NCBI GenBank assembly: GCA_023412515.1
Contig: JAEYNO010000503.1
Location: 1 to 7,295, forward strand
Origin: Actinomycetes bacterium
Lineage (GTDB): Bacteria; Actinomycetota; Actinomycetes; Actinomycetales; Cellulomonadaceae
DNA: 7,295 nucleotides
Reading direction: 5' to 3'
This document shows, piece after piece, positions 1 through 5,752 of the stretch. Made by a program: the position numbers and the translations under genes. Each line of letters begins with the position of its first letter. Position 1 is the stretch's first letter. The notes below the pieces were generated by a model that was not told the DNA's origin, made no database searches, and worked only from the letters and a program-made list of their open reading frames with translations.

Positions 1-40
1 GCGTCAGCGCGGCGGGCGTCAGCGCGGCGGGCGTCAGCGC
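1..40 (-). repeat. In-frame 15-bp tandem repeat inside the alpha-E domain
   Basis: GCGTCAGCGCGGCGG occurs at 1-15 and 16-30, followed by a 10-bp partial copy at 31-40. On the minus strand it is in frame and encodes repeated LTPAA units (residues about 561-572). The array may continue past the window edge. It looks like a slippage-prone, Ala/Pro-rich linker inside the alpha-E domain. Confidence 0.8.
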
Positions 41-1717
41 GTGCAGCAGCACCGCGAGCGCCTGGCCGCCGGGGGCGTCGGGCGTGCGGTGGTAGTCGTC
101 CCAGCGGTCGGCGACCGCGCGCAGCACGCGCACCTCGCCCTCGGCGCGCTCGGCGTACCGGCCGATCCAGTACAGGTTCTCGGCGGTGCGCGGCGAGATG
201 CCGTACCCCGCGACCCGGCCGACGGCGGCCACCGCGTCCTCGCGCGGCCCGACGGCCGACGCCGTGGGCTGCGAGGACATGACCCACACGTCCTTGGCGG
301 ACGCCCCGCGCGACGACGACGACACGACCGGGTCGTCGGCGACGCGCGCGAGGCCGCCGGACATCACGGTGTACGTCCCGGAGTGCGCCACCGCGTAGGC
401 GCGCAGCACGGCCGCCCGCGGCCCCAGGTCGGCGGGCCCGACGCCCTCGACGCCGGGCCGGTCCGTCGCGACGCCCGCCTCCGCGACGGTCGGGCCGACG
501 GGCTCCTGGCCGACCCACCGCCACGGCTCGGCCGTGATGCGTGCCGCGAGCGCGTCACGCTCCGCGGCGCTCAACGCCCAGCCGAGCACGGTCGTGGTGC
601 GCGGACCGTGCACCGTCGGCTTGAGCACGAGGCGGTCGAGCCGGCCCAGCACGTGCCGCAGCGACCGCTCCTCGCCGCACCACCACGTGGGCGCCGACGC
701 GAGCTGCAGGTCCTGGTCGAGCACGGCGCGCGCGAGCCGCGGCAGGTACGTGAGCAGCGCGGGGCTCTCCAGCACCGACGCGCCCAGCGGGTTGACGACG
801 CTCACCGACCCCTGCCGCACCGCGTGCACCAGCCCGGGGACGCCCAGGCGCGAGCCCGCCCGCAGGTCCAGCGGGTCGCACCAGTCGCCGTCGACGCGGC
901 GCAGCACGACGTCGACGCGCTCGAGCCCGTCGATGCCCTGCAGGTGCAGGCGCCCGGCGCGCACCACCAGGTCGGACCCTTCGACGAGCGGGAGCCCGAG
1001 CATCGAGGCGAGGAACGCCTGGTCGAACGCGGTCTCGCTGCCCGGTCCCGGCGACAGCAGGACCGCCCGCGGCTCGTCGCCCGCCGTCTCGGGCGCGACC
1101 TCGCGCAGCGCCTGCCGCAGCGCGTGGAAGAACGGGCCCAGCCGCGCGATCGGCGCCTGCCGGTACACGCCCGCGAGCACCTGCGACGTGACGCGGCGCC
1201 CCTCCATGGCGTACCCGGCGCCCGACGGCGCCTGCGTGCGGTCGGCGACCGCGCACCAGCCGCCCGTCGAGTCCCGCACCAGGTCGGTCGCGGTCAGCAC
1301 GAGCTCTCGCCCGCCCGGCAGCCGCAGCCCGTCGACCGCGCGCAGGAACCCGGGGTGCGAGAGCACGGCCGTCGGCGGCAGCACGCGGTCGTCGAGCAGG
1401 CGGCGCGGGCCGTACAGGTCGTGCAGCACCGCGTCGAGCACCTCGGCGCGCTGCACGAGCGCCGCGTCCAGGCGCGCCCACTCGGGCTCGTCGATCACCA
1501 CCGGCAGCGGGTCGAGCCGCCACGGCTGCTCGCCGTCGGGCCCGTCGCCGCCGTAGGTCACGCCGTGCTCGGCGAGCAGCTGCTCGGCGTGGCGCGCGGC
1601 GCGCGCGAGGTCGTCGTCGGTCGGGGCCGCACCCGGCGGCAGCCAGGTCCAGTCCGGCCGGTGCGAGATCGCCGTCCCGTCGCCCAGCAGGCGCGGCGAC
1701 GAGAGCAGGTCGGTCAC
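1..1717 (-). CDS. Circularly permuted type 2 ATP-grasp / alpha-E fusion protein, C-terminus cut by the window edge
   Basis: The GTG at 1717-1715 opens a frame that stays open for 572 codons to the left edge, so the 3' end is missing. Residues about 70-480 match the circularly permuted ATP-grasp family (formerly DUF404/DUF407). Visible hallmarks are ADRTQAPSGAGYAMEGR (158-174), LLSPGPGSETAFDQAFLAS (220-238), PLVEGSDLVVR (243-253), VDVVLRRVDGDWCDPL (268-283), a NPLGASVLESPAL motif (309-321), TWWCGEE (344-350) and DRLVLKP (361-367). From about residue 508 the alpha-E (DUF403) domain begins with its signature ENLYWIGRYAERAE (513-526). The ATP-grasp fold implies ATP-dependent carboxylate-amine ligation, and such genes usually neighbour transglutaminase-like genes; the substrate is unknown. 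Fused forms are roughly 800-900 residues, so about a third is probably missing. No Shine-Dalgarno sequence precedes the GTG, but a CAGACT hexamer ends 6 nt upstream, suggesting a leaderless mRNA. The family call is secure; a biochemical role is not. Confidence 0.9.
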   Translation of the reverse strand, partial: MTDLLSSPRLLGDGTAISHRPDWTWLPPGAAPTDDDLARAARHAEQLLAEHGVTYGGDGPDGEQPWRLDPLPVVIDEPEWARLDAALVQRAEVLDAVLHDLYGPRRLLDDRVLPPTAVLSHPGFLRAVDGLRLPGGRELVLTATDLVRDSTGGWCAVADRTQAPSGAGYAMEGRRVTSQVLAGVYRQAPIARLGPFFHALRQALREVAPETAGDEPRAVLLSPGPGSETAFDQAFLASMLGLPLVEGSDLVVRAGRLHLQGIDGLERVDVVLRRVDGDWCDPLDLRAGSRLGVPGLVHAVRQGSVSVVNPLGASVLESPALLTYLPRLARAVLDQDLQLASAPTWWCGEERSLRHVLGRLDRLVLKPTVHGPRTTTVLGWALSAAERDALAARITAEPWRWVGQEPVGPTVAEAGVATDRPGVEGVGPADLGPRAAVLRAYAVAHSGTYTVMSGGLARVADDPVVSSSSRGASAKDVWVMSSQPTASAVGPREDAVAAVGRVAGYGISPRTAENLYWIGRYAERAEGEVRVLRAVADRWDDYHRTPDAPGGQALAVLLHALTPAALTPAALT

Positions 1718-1723
1718 CCGGGC

Positions 1724-1729
1724 AGTCTG
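1724..1729 (-). promoter_or_regulatory. Candidate -10 element for a leaderless ATP-grasp transcript
   Basis: Read on the minus strand, CAGACT fits the loose actinobacterial -10 pattern (A at position 2, T at position 6). It ends 6 nt before the GTG start, the spacing expected when transcription begins at the start codon. No convincing -35 hexamer is seen, and no Shine-Dalgarno sequence lies in the gap. Confidence 0.35.
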
Positions 1730-1840
1730 GCGCACCGGCGCGCCGCGTGCGTGCCGCGCCCACCGGCCTGTCGCGGACGTCGCCCCTGCGCCGCGCTCCC
1801 CACCGCCGCGCGCACCGCCGCGCAGGGTCGGCCCGCCACG

Positions 1841-1921
1841 CGGCCACCACCCACCGTGCGCGGTACTCGTGCACCGAACGCGGCACTCGATTCCGCCGCG
1901 CTCGGTGCACCACTACCGCGC
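1841..1921. repeat. Hairpin repeat, copy A
   Basis: The hairpin core is 1858-1921. Outer arms GCGCGGTA (1858-1865) and TACCGCGC (1914-1921) are perfectly complementary. After a 3x3 internal loop, inner arms GTGCACCGAACGCGG (1869-1883) and CCGCGCTCGGTGCAC (1896-1910) pair at 14 of 15 positions, closing a loop of about 10-12 nt. Copy A aligns without gaps to copies B and C. It also shares with copy B a left flank starting CGGCCACCACCC (1841), offset by 131 bp. It is the best-paired copy. It lies between divergent genes and no credible reading frame uses it. Confidence 0.85.
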
Positions 1922-1971
1922 TCGCGAGGTGGGGCGTGGCTGGGGACGGTGCTGCCGGCGCCCACCGGACA

Positions 1972-2054
1972 CGGCCACCACCCGCCGAGCGCGGTACTCG
2001 TGCGGCCAGGGCGGTACTCGTTTCCGGCGCGCTCGACGGACGACTACCGCGCTC
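1972..2054. repeat. Hairpin repeat, copy B
   Basis: The core is 1987-2054, with perfect 10-bp outer arms GAGCGCGGTA (1987-1996) and TACCGCGCTC (2045-2054). Over 68 bp it differs from copy C at only two positions. GCGGTACTCG occurs twice inside the element (from 1991 and 2011), so a direct repeat is nested in the hairpin. The left flank CGGCCACCACCC (1972-1983) is shared with copy A. The inner arms pair less well than in A or C. Confidence 0.88.
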
Positions 2055-2148
2055 GGCGATGGCGACACGCCGGCACGGGTGGCTCCGACGAGCGGGAAGT
2101 GACCCGGCACCGCGGGAGCGACCTCCGCGGCGCCGCGCCGCACCCCGC

Positions 2149-2216
2149 GAGGGCGGTACTCGTGCGTCCAGGGCGGTACTCGTTTCCGGCGCGCTCGACG
2201 GACGACTACCGCGCTC
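2149..2216. repeat. Hairpin repeat, copy C
   Basis: This copy is 66/68 identical to copy B and starts 162 bp after it. Folding it about its centre pairs 2149-2175 with 2190-2216 at 22 of 27 positions with no bulges. The five unpaired positions are all C opposite C or G opposite G (2152/2213, 2159/2206, 2164/2201, 2169/2196, 2172/2193). It ends just before the G-rich run and about 130 bp upstream of the YibE/F start, so it would lie in that gene's leader or promoter region. Confidence 0.88.
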
Positions 2217-2223
2217 GACGAGA

Positions 2224-2272
2224 GGGGCGGGCGGGGGGCGCGATGGGCCGGGGGCGGAGGGGCGGGCGAGGG
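2224..2272 (+). other. G-rich run with quadruplex potential
   Basis: Eight runs of three or more G lie within 49 bp on the plus strand, separated by spacers of 1 to 6 bases. This satisfies the usual G-quadruplex pattern several times over. It sits 72 bp upstream of the YibE/F start on its sense strand, so it could fold in the RNA leader if transcription starts upstream of it. In a genome this GC-rich, such runs also arise by chance. Confidence 0.5.
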
Positions 2273-2332
2273 CTCGGCGCCGCGCGAGGGGGTCCTCGGC
2301 GTGGCGTGCCGTGTTCGTGCGGTCGCCGCGGT

Positions 2333-2337
2333 GAGGG
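2333..2337 (+). promoter_or_regulatory. Shine-Dalgarno site fixing the YibE/F start
   Basis: GAGGG ends 7 nt before the GTG at 2345. It is the only well-spaced purine-rich site near a start codon in this frame, and it supports GTG 2345 over the open frame further upstream. Confidence 0.6.
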
Positions 2338-2344
2338 TGGTGCG

Positions 2345-3853
2345 GTGACGGAGAGGACGACGACCGACGGGCACCGACGCGCGGACGCCGACGAGCACGC
2401 CCGCGATCCTGCGCGCGACGACGAGCACGCGAGCGACGACGAGCACGCGAGCGACGACGAGCACCGACGGAACCTCGAGCACGGGCACGGGCACGGGCAC
2501 GGGCACGAGCACGAGCACGAGCACGAGCACGGGCACGGGACGACGGTGCTGCCGGCGGCGTCGGCGCGGCGGGCGCGCGGGCTGCTCGCGGCGGTCCTGC
2601 TGCCGGTCGTCGTGCTCACCGGGCTCGGGGCGTGGTGGCTGTGGCCCGACGCGGACGCGGCGCCGCCGCAGTTCGCGACCGACGGCCCCGGCGTCACGTA
2701 CGTGCGCGGCGAGGTCGTCGCGGTGCACGACGGCACGGCCGACGGCGCCGCGACCGACGACCCGGGTGCCGGCGACCTCGGTGACGGGGACGGCGGCACG
2801 GGCGACGTCGGCACGGGTCGCTCCGCCACCGGCGGCACCGGCGCCGACGACCAGGCGACGATCCGGCTCGCGGACGGCAGCGAGGTCGGCATGCACGTGC
2901 CGCCCGAGTACGTGCCCGAGCTCGCGGTCGGTGACACCGTGCGGGTCGCGCGCATGGCAGTCGCGGCGATCGCGTTCGACCCGACCGCCGACCCCGAGGC
3001 GATGACGACGCAGCACGTGTTCGTCGACTTCGTGCGCGGACCGCCGATGGCGCTGCTGGCCGCGGTGTTCGCGCTGCTCGTCGTGCTGGTGGCGCGCTGG
3101 CGCGGGGTCGCGGCGCTCGCGGGCATGGCCGTGGGGCTCGTCGTCGTCGCGGGGTTCACGCTGCCCGCGCTGCTGCAGGGCCGCCCCGCGGTGCCCGTGG
3201 CGCTCGTGACGAGCGTGGCGATCATGTTCGCGGTGCTCTACCTCGCGCACGGGGTGTCGGTCCGCACGTCGACGGCGCTGGCCGGGACCCTCGTCGGGCT
3301 CGTCGCGACCGCGGGCATCGCGGCGTGGGCCGGCGGCGCGGCGCACCTGACCGGGCTGTCGGGCGAGTACGCGCTGGACCTGATGTCCGTCGCCCCGGAG
3401 GTGCGCCTGCGCGCCGTGCTCGTGTGCGGCATGGTGCTCGCCGGCCTGGGGGTGCTGAACGACGTGACCATCACGCAGGCGTCCGCGGTGTGGGAGCTGC
3501 ACGCCGCGAGCCCGGGGCGCTCGTGGCGTGCGCTGTTCGGCCAGGGCATGCGGATCGGGCGCGACCACATCGCGTCGACCGTCTACACGATCGTGTTCGC
3601 GTACGTCGGCGCGGCGCTGCCGCTCGTGCTGCTCGTCAGCCTGTCCGACCGGGACCTGCTGGGCCTGCTGACCAGCGGCGAGATCGCCGAGGAGGTCGTC
3701 CGCACGCTCGTCGGCTCGATCGGCCTGGTGCTGGCGATCCCAGTGACGACGGCGCTGGCCGCGACGTTCGTCCGGCTGAGCGCGCCGGGTGGCCACGAAT
3801 CCGCGGAGTCCCGCCGAGCGGTCGCCGTCACCGCCGGGCGGACTGCGGCGTGA
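2345..3853 (+). CDS. YibE/F family multi-pass membrane protein with His-rich N-terminal tail
   Basis: The 502-residue protein starts at GTG 2345 behind GAGGG. Residues 1-75 are a hydrophilic tail: three DDEHAS-type repeats (25-40), then ten His alternating with Gly or Glu (46-64). The basic stretch SARRARG precedes TM1 (79-100), which places the tail in the cytoplasm. A small outer domain follows, with strands YVRGEVVAVHD (119-129) and ATIRLADGSEVGMHV (171-185) split by a Gly/Asp-rich linker (130-170). Seven more likely membrane segments lie near 234-252, 254-277, 282-303, 308-329, 353-372, 411-433 and 453-476. The family signature is GMVLAGLGVLNDVTITQAS (362-380), followed by IGRDHIASTVYTIVFAYVG (404-422). 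Most family members known to me are about 350-420 residues; the extra length is tail and linker. The family has no firmly established function. The tail suggests metal binding, which is inference. It is transcribed alone, divergent from the ATP-grasp gene. Confidence 0.88.
   Translation: MTERTTTDGHRRADADEHARDPARDDEHASDDEHASDDEHRRNLEHGHGHGHGHEHEHEHEHGHGTTVLPAASARRARGLLAAVLLPVVVLTGLGAWWLWPDADAAPPQFATDGPGVTYVRGEVVAVHDGTADGAATDDPGAGDLGDGDGGTGDVGTGRSATGGTGADDQATIRLADGSEVGMHVPPEYVPELAVGDTVRVARMAVAAIAFDPTADPEAMTTQHVFVDFVRGPPMALLAAVFALLVVLVARWRGVAALAGMAVGLVVVAGFTLPALLQGRPAVPVALVTSVAIMFAVLYLAHGVSVRTSTALAGTLVGLVATAGIAAWAGGAAHLTGLSGEYALDLMSVAPEVRLRAVLVCGMVLAGLGVLNDVTITQASAVWELHAASPGRSWRALFGQGMRIGRDHIASTVYTIVFAYVGAALPLVLLVSLSDRDLLGLLTSGEIAEEVVRTLVGSIGLVLAIPVTTALAATFVRLSAPGGHESAESRRAVAVTAGRTAA
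2417..2466 (+). repeat. 18-bp tandem repeat coding DDEHAS
   Basis: GACGACGAGCACGCGAGC occurs at 2417-2434 and 2435-2452, and a partial third copy follows to 2466. It encodes an acidic/His repeat in the tail of the YibE/F protein. The copies are identical at DNA level, which points to recent duplication. Confidence 0.9.
2477..2539 (+). repeat. Hexanucleotide repeat coding alternating Glu/Gly and His
   Basis: About ten GRGCAC hexamers (R = A or G) run in frame, giving ten His spaced every second residue (residues 46-64). The GGGCAC and GAGCAC units are grouped in blocks of four, as expected from slippage. Copy number is likely to vary between strains. Confidence 0.9.
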
Positions 3854-3857
3854 TCGG

Positions 3858-4406
3858 TCAGGGGGTCGAGTAGACGACCGGCTGGTAGCCGCCGATCGCG
3901 GGGATGACCGTGAGGGTGACGTCGCTCGGGTCCGCCACGAGGAACGCGAGGTCGAACGTGACGACACCCGCGGGTCGGATCTCCACGCTCGGGCCCGTGA
4001 CCTCGATCTGCGCGGTCGCGTCCGTGAGCGGCGTCGCCTCGACGCCGCCCGAGACGGCGGTGGCGCTCAGCGTGTGCGGCTTGTAGTCGGTGCGCGACCC
4101 GTTGGTGATCGACACCCGGATCTTGACCGGCACGCCCTCCCCGCCCAGACCCACGGTCTGCTCGGTCGGCTCGAACTCGACCGGCGCCTTGATCTGCACG
4201 AAGAGCCCGTTGCCGTACTCGTACGCCTGCCCGAACGTGCGCTGCCCACCCTCGTAGTCGGCGAGCGGCGTCTCTTCGGAACCCTCCGCGCTGGCGGGGG
4301 TCGAGCAGCCCGCGGCCACGAGCGTGAGGGCCGCGAGCGCGGCGAGGGCCGCGGCCTGCACGCGACGGCGAGGGGCGGTGGCGCGGCACGAGGGGGGAGG
4401 GGTCAC
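3858..4406 (-). CDS. Small lipoprotein with DUF4352-like beta-sandwich
   Basis: The 182-residue protein starts at GTG 4406-4404, with GGAG (4413-4416) placed 6 nt upstream. The first 33 residues form a lipoprotein signal: basic RRR at 13-15, an Ala/Leu-rich core (18-30), and lipobox LVAAGC with the lipidated Cys at 34. The mature part begins with a short linker. The domain then has the look of the Ig-like DUF4352/telokin-type lipoproteins of Actinobacteria: FGQAYEYGNGLFVQIKAP, FEPTEQTVGLGG, VPVKIRVSITNGSRTDYKP, and a closing segment with AGVVTFDLAFLVADP and DVTLTVIP. Such proteins are anchored on the outer face of the membrane; their partners are unknown. An in-frame ATG lies further upstream at 4580, but it would put 58 Arg/Pro-rich residues before the signal peptide, so I reject it. 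The stop is 4 bp from the stop of the converging YibE/F gene. Lipoprotein: sure. Exact domain: likely. Confidence 0.85.
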   Translation of the reverse strand: MTPPPSCRATAPRRRVQAAALAALAALTLVAAGCSTPASAEGSEETPLADYEGGQRTFGQAYEYGNGLFVQIKAPVEFEPTEQTVGLGGEGVPVKIRVSITNGSRTDYKPHTLSATAVSGGVEATPLTDATAQIEVTGPSVEIRPAGVVTFDLAFLVADPSDVTLTVIPAIGGYQPVVYSTP

Positions 4407-4412
4407 GCGAGG

Positions 4413-4416
4413 CTCC
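4413..4416 (-). promoter_or_regulatory. Shine-Dalgarno site fixing the lipoprotein start
   Basis: GGAG on the minus strand ends 6 nt before the GTG at 4406. It decides this start over the upstream ATG at 4580. Confidence 0.6.
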
Positions 4417-4559
4417 AGGGGTCGGTGCGGGACGCGGTCCGGTTCCGGCGCACGGCCCCGCGCACCGGCACGACGCGCAGGGCGCCGTGACCACGACCCG
4501 TGGTGCGGTGCGGGAGACGCGAGGTGCCTGGTGGTGCGGCTCCCCCGTGGGCCGGCGTC

Positions 4560-4565
4560 AACGTA
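4560..4565 (-). promoter_or_regulatory. Weak candidate -10 for the lipoprotein gene
   Basis: Read on the minus strand, TACGTT fits the TANNNT -10 pattern. The best -35 candidate 18 bp upstream, TTCCGC, is poor. A start here would give a leader of about 145 nt. This is offered only as the best hexamer in the region. Confidence 0.25.
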
Positions 4566-4879
4566 GCACCGGGCCGACACGCCGCGGAAGGGTGCGTCCA
4601 GAACCGTGAAGGCGCCACTGACCTGCGGTGATGCTTCTCGGTGCGCCCGACGGGGCGACCCGGCCGTGCGCCGCTCGGGTGACGCCCGGGGCGGGAGCGC
4701 GCAACGAGGTGTTTACACGACGTCCGCCATGCGGACGTGAACGGCTCGACATCCGGAACGATCCAGGGCGCACGCGGCCGACGCCGCGAACCGGACGCAT
4801 CCGGCGCACCGGTCACGCGACGACGGCGGTGCGCGACGTCGGCGGCGGACCCTGCCGGCGGACACGGCGGAGACGACAA
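4566..4879. other. Spacer without a convincing gene
   Basis: Reading frames here give Arg/Pro-rich peptides with no domain, no lipobox and no coding-type third-position bias. The distinct elements I see are a perfect short palindrome (4720-4738) beside a locally AT-richer patch (4711-4717), and the terminator-like hairpin that starts just past its right end. Confidence 0.5.
4720..4738. promoter_or_regulatory. Perfect 8-bp inverted repeat, possible operator
   Basis: ACGTCCGC, then CAT, then GCGGACGT form a perfect dyad. A short AT-rich patch, GTTTACA, lies just to its left. The compact symmetry fits a site for a dimeric helix-turn-helix regulator, but I cannot name the regulator. The nearest gene starts are more than 300 bp away. 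A short hairpin in an unannotated RNA is the alternative. Confidence 0.35.
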
Positions 4880-4911
4880 GGGCCAGGCGGGCATGTGCCC
4901 TGACCTGGCCC
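4880..4911 (-). terminator. Hairpin terminator behind tRNA-Gly
   Basis: GGGCCAGG (4880-4887) pairs perfectly with CCTGGCCC (4904-4911). Inside, GGGC (4889-4892) pairs with GCCC (4897-4900) around ATGT. It starts 10 nt past the tRNA 3' end. On the minus strand it is followed by TTGTCGTCTC, a weakly T-rich tail, so it fits an intrinsic terminator for the tRNA transcript. Confidence 0.6.
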
Positions 4912-4920
4912 GTCGAGCGG

Positions 4921-4991
4921 AGCGGGTGACGGGAATCGAACCCGCGCTATCAGCTTGGGAAGCTGATGTTCTACCATTGAACTACACCCGC
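4921..4991 (-). tRNA. tRNA-Gly (anticodon CCC)
   Basis: The 71-nt cloverleaf closes fully. The acceptor stem is GCGGGTG/CACCCGC, the D arm is GTTC-AATGGTA-GAAC, the anticodon arm is TCAGC-TTCCCAA-GCTGA, the variable region is TAGC, and the T arm is GCGGG-TTCGAAT-CCCGT with one G-T pair. In the loop TTCCCAA, positions 34-36 read CCC, which decodes GGG. The discriminator is T, and the next three bases are CCG, so CCA must be added after transcription, as is usual in Actinobacteria. The gene stands alone, with its own promoter candidate and terminator. Confidence 0.96.
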
Positions 4992-5020
4992 GTGGCGCCA
5001 TCGAGGGCGCTGCGGCGTCG

Positions 5021-5051
5021 ATCCTACCCGCTGCGGGGCCCCACTCTTCAA
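5021..5051 (-). promoter_or_regulatory. Candidate promoter of tRNA-Gly
   Basis: On the minus strand, TTGAAG (5046-5051) serves as a -35 and TAGGAT (5021-5026) as a -10, with a 19-bp spacer, slightly longer than ideal. Transcription would start about 22 nt before the mature tRNA, a sensible leader length. Confidence 0.5.
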
Positions 5052-5120
5052 CCCGGCCCACCGGTGACGCCACACGTCGCCCGGGGTGGAGCAGGGCTGG
5101 TCGCCCCGCCGGTGCGGTGG

Positions 5121-5126
5121 CAGGGT
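5121..5126 (+). promoter_or_regulatory. Candidate -10 for a leaderless acetyltransferase transcript
   Basis: CAGGGT ends 7 nt before the GTG at 5134, and no Shine-Dalgarno sequence lies between. This is the typical arrangement of leaderless actinobacterial genes. There is no clear -35. Confidence 0.4.
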
Positions 5127-5133
5127 CGGGCGC

Positions 5134-5733
5134 GTGACCGCGACGCTGCGCCCGTTCCACCCCAGCGACCTGCCGGGCATGTACCGCGTGTGCCTGCTGA
5201 CGGGCGCCGCGGGCGGTGACGCGACGCCGCTGTACCGCTCGCCGGACCTGCTGGGGCACGTGTACTGCGGGCCGTACCCGACGGCGGACCCGAGCCTGAG
5301 CTTCGTGGTGGTCGACGCGCAGGGCGTCGCCGGGTACGTCGTCGCGACGGCGGGCACGGCGGCGTTCGAGGCGTGGTGCGAGCGGGAGTGGTGGCCCGTG
5401 CTGCGCGCGCAGCACCCGCAGGTGCCGGACCCGCGGGACGGCACCGAGGACCACGCGCTGCTCGCGCGGATCCACCACCCGGAGCGGTCGGAGGTGCCGG
5501 CGGACGCGCCGGCGCACCTGCACGTCGACCTGCTGCCCCGCCTGCAGGGGCAGGGCTGGGGGCGGCGGCTCATCGACGCGCTGTCCGACGCGCTGCGCGA
5601 GCGCGGCGTGCCGGGCGTCCACCTGGGCGTGGCGGCGCAGAACACGCGCGCGGTGGCGTTCTACGAGCACCTGGGGTTCCGGCGCGACGCGTCGTTCGAC
5701 TGGGGGCACCGGATGGTCCTCGACCTGCGGTGA
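5134..5733 (+). CDS. GNAT N-acetyltransferase, O-GlcNAcase-associated type
   Basis: The 199-residue protein starts at GTG 5134, giving MTATLRPFHPSDLPGMYRVC, the usual N-terminal strand and helix of the fold. An ATG 48 bp upstream stays in frame but adds only basic, non-family residues. The segment LLTGAAGGDATPLY (21-34), LLGHVYCGPY (39-48) and the long middle region with WWPVLRAQHP (86-95) match bacterial proteins related to the acetyltransferase domain of human O-GlcNAcase. The acetyl-CoA loop is QGQGWG (138-143), fitting Q/R-x-x-G-x-G/A, preceded by HLHVDLLPRL (128-137). Motif B is NTRAVAFYEHLGF (170-182). It is a cytoplasmic enzyme expected to move acetyl from acetyl-CoA to an amine; the substrate is unknown. 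Length fits a complete single domain. It is followed by 108 bp and then the aztD promoter, so the two are probably separate units. Confidence 0.9.
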   Translation: MTATLRPFHPSDLPGMYRVCLLTGAAGGDATPLYRSPDLLGHVYCGPYPTADPSLSFVVVDAQGVAGYVVATAGTAAFEAWCEREWWPVLRAQHPQVPDPRDGTEDHALLARIHHPERSEVPADAPAHLHVDLLPRLQGQGWGRRLIDALSDALRERGVPGVHLGVAAQNTRAVAFYEHLGFRRDASFDWGHRMVLDLR

Positions 5734-5752
5734 CACGGTCGCTCCCTTCTTA

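Noticed and set aside
555..1913. Second minus-strand open frame overlapping the ATP-grasp gene
   Set aside because: It is a frame-shifted shadow: strongly Arg/Ala-rich and without motifs, while the correct frame shows the whole family signature.
1858..2216. CRISPR array
   Set aside because: Only three units, each 64-68 bp and itself a long hairpin, with unequal spacing (131 and 162 bp) and no cas genes in view.
1858..2216. Ordinary transcription terminators
   Set aside because: They lie between two divergent gene starts, lack T-tracts, and occur as repeated copies of one family.
41..2344. Long plus-strand open frame upstream of and continuous with the YibE/F gene
   Set aside because: It runs antisense to a well-matched ATP-grasp gene and through the non-coding hairpin repeats, giving an Arg/Pro-rich sequence without domains. 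The start of the real gene is set by the GAGGG site at 2333-2337.
1718..2344. Known riboswitch in the YibE/F leader
   Set aside because: I recognise no class by conserved core; the only structure is the repeated hairpin.
1913..3967. 684-codon minus-strand open frame opposite the YibE/F gene
   Set aside because: It is antisense with low-complexity Arg/Asp/His runs. The plus strand carries the membrane segments and family motifs.
4628..4903. Small plus-strand open frame in the spacer left of the tRNA
   Set aside because: No Shine-Dalgarno, Arg/Pro/Gly-rich composition, and it runs into the tRNA terminator hairpin.
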